Shown here: piece by piece, positions 6,082 to 6,572 of the stretch
Position numbering within the stretch: the stretch's first letter is position 1
Layout of the letters: the number at the start of each line of letters is the position of its first letter
Assembly: GCA_900543875.1 (NCBI GenBank)
Contig: UQSV01000072.1
Span: 1 to 6,572 of the forward strand
Length of the DNA: 6,572 bases
Reading direction: 5' to 3'
DNA from: an uncultured Coriobacteriaceae bacterium
GTDB taxonomy: Bacteria; Actinomycetota; Coriobacteriia; Coriobacteriales; Atopobiaceae
Translations under genes and position numbers: made by a program
The notes under the pieces: model-generated
Told to the model about the DNA's origin: nothing
What the model saw: only the letters and a program-made list of their open reading frames with translations
The model's database searches: none

Positions 6082-6116
6082 GGCCATGGCTCGCCAGGGC
6101 CTATTTGTTACCTATC
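6082..6116 (+). repeat. Degenerate second copy of the tRNA-Gly terminator
   Basis: GGCCATGG (6082-6089), loop CTCG (6090-6093) and CCAGGGCC (6094-6101) form an 8-position stem with one mismatch, followed by TATTTGTTACCTATC. The 13-mer TTTGTTACCTATC is identical to 6040-6052 behind the true terminator, and hairpin and 13-mer are both shifted by exactly 64 bases. A duplication of the terminator region followed by decay explains this best. It may retain weak termination activity. Confidence 0.6.
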
Positions 6117-6220
6117 GAGCACGTTTCGGCGCCTGCGCGATTGGTGACCTGCATGTGTGCTCAAGCGCGGTTGTAGCTCTTTCGCTTCTTTGCCCTGCTT
6201 TGCTTGCGCGTCCGAATCCC
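6117..6220. other. Intergenic stretch, no gene seen
   Basis: This is part of a 519-base gene-free interval between the two tRNA-Gly copies (6008-6526). Apart from a weak echo of the preceding repeat around 6144-6160 I see no structure, RNA gene or plausible coding frame here. Confidence 0.4.
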
Positions 6221-6380
6221 TGAGCACCCACTTTTACGTCCCTTAAATCATCGAGCACCCACTATTACGTACCGCGAGACCATCTAGCACGTAATAGCGG
6301 GTGCTCGATGGTCGAGCGCGTAAAACCGGGTGCTCGATGGGGGTGCTCGATGGCCGAGCGCGTAAATGTGGGTGCTCGGG
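6221..6380. repeat. Cluster of inverted 'C' repeats forming a long hairpin
   Basis: Two copies of GAGCACCCACTWTTACGT run forward (6222-6239 and 6253-6270). Three run in reverse (6287-6311, 6316-6340 and 6358-6380), and a half copy GGGTGCTCGATGG lies at 6341-6353. The copies at 6250-6270 and 6289-6309 pair over 21 positions with a single A/C mismatch around an 18-base loop. The other reverse copies are alternative pairing partners. No T-run follows, so it does not look like a simple terminator. A minus-strand open frame through the array encodes repeated FTRSxIEHP, a by-product of the repeats. Confidence 0.85.
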
Positions 6381-6485
6381 GAGTGGGGCGGACTTCTGTG
6401 CAGCACTTCTCTAAATCAAACGCTGCTTGCCGCGTCGCTCTTCTAGGTCCCAAATCATGCTGCCAAAATTCGTCAAAGATTTCTC

Positions 6486-6514
6486 TTGGCAACGTGCGAT
6501 CTTTTCCGTATACT
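6486..6514 (+). promoter_or_regulatory. Promoter of tRNA-Gly copy 2
   Basis: TTGGCA at 6486-6491, a 17-base spacer and TATACT at 6509-6514 form a near-consensus promoter. AT-rich DNA at about 6463-6485 precedes it. Spacing from the -10 box to the tRNA is the same as in copy 1, giving a leader of about 6 bases. Upstream of the -10 region the two promoters differ. Confidence 0.75.
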
Positions 6515-6526
6515 ATCTTCTCGCAC

Positions 6527-6572
<46 letters not shown>

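Overview
The window looks like chromosomal DNA of a high-GC actinobacterium. Codon third positions are strongly G/C in the two large genes, the tRNAs carry encoded CCA ends, and the intergenic regions are unusually rich in repeats. I would guess class Coriobacteriia (Olsenella/Collinsella/Atopobium relatives), but this is inferred from style and gene types; no marker gene is present to prove it.

Left third (1-2199): one minus-strand gene (276-1331) encodes a 351-residue protein. It resembles the actinobacterial AbiEi-like/DUF559 architecture, with a divergent PD-(D/E)XK-type nuclease motif at the C-terminus. It has a plausible own promoter at 1370-1397. It is bracketed by degenerate non-coding repeats: about 29-bp 'A' repeats (core TGCACTAGGCC...GCGTGCAGC) at 12-218 and 2019-2048, and a tandem array of about 52-bp 'B' units (core AAGTGTATTAGSGGA) from about 1722 to 2033. 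A small inverted-repeat element lies at 1486-1554. No other gene is supported between 1332 and 2199.

Centre (2166-5614): a tRNA-Leu(GAG) with a good promoter and a factor-independent terminator is followed, only 37 bases after its T-tract, by two plus-strand genes. The first (2358-4631) encodes a soluble PAS-GAF-(cryptic, GAF-like)-SpoIIE/PP2C phosphatase of the RsbU type. The second (4829-5614) encodes a single chain that fuses an RsbV/SpoIIAA-type STAS domain to an RsbW/SpoIIAB-type ATPase/kinase domain. Together they hold every enzymatic part of a partner-switching circuit: sensor phosphatase, phosphorylatable antagonist and serine kinase. No sigma factor or other output is encoded nearby. 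The antagonist-kinase fusion is the most interesting protein-level observation.

Right third (5615-6572): a GC-rich 48-bp tandem repeat follows the fusion gene. Next come tRNA-Gly(GCC) with promoter and terminator, a second degenerate copy of that terminator, a cluster of inverted 'C' repeats able to form a 21-bp-stem hairpin, and the first 46 bases of a second, so far identical tRNA-Gly(GCC) with its own promoter, cut by the window end. I see no protein gene between 5615 and 6572.
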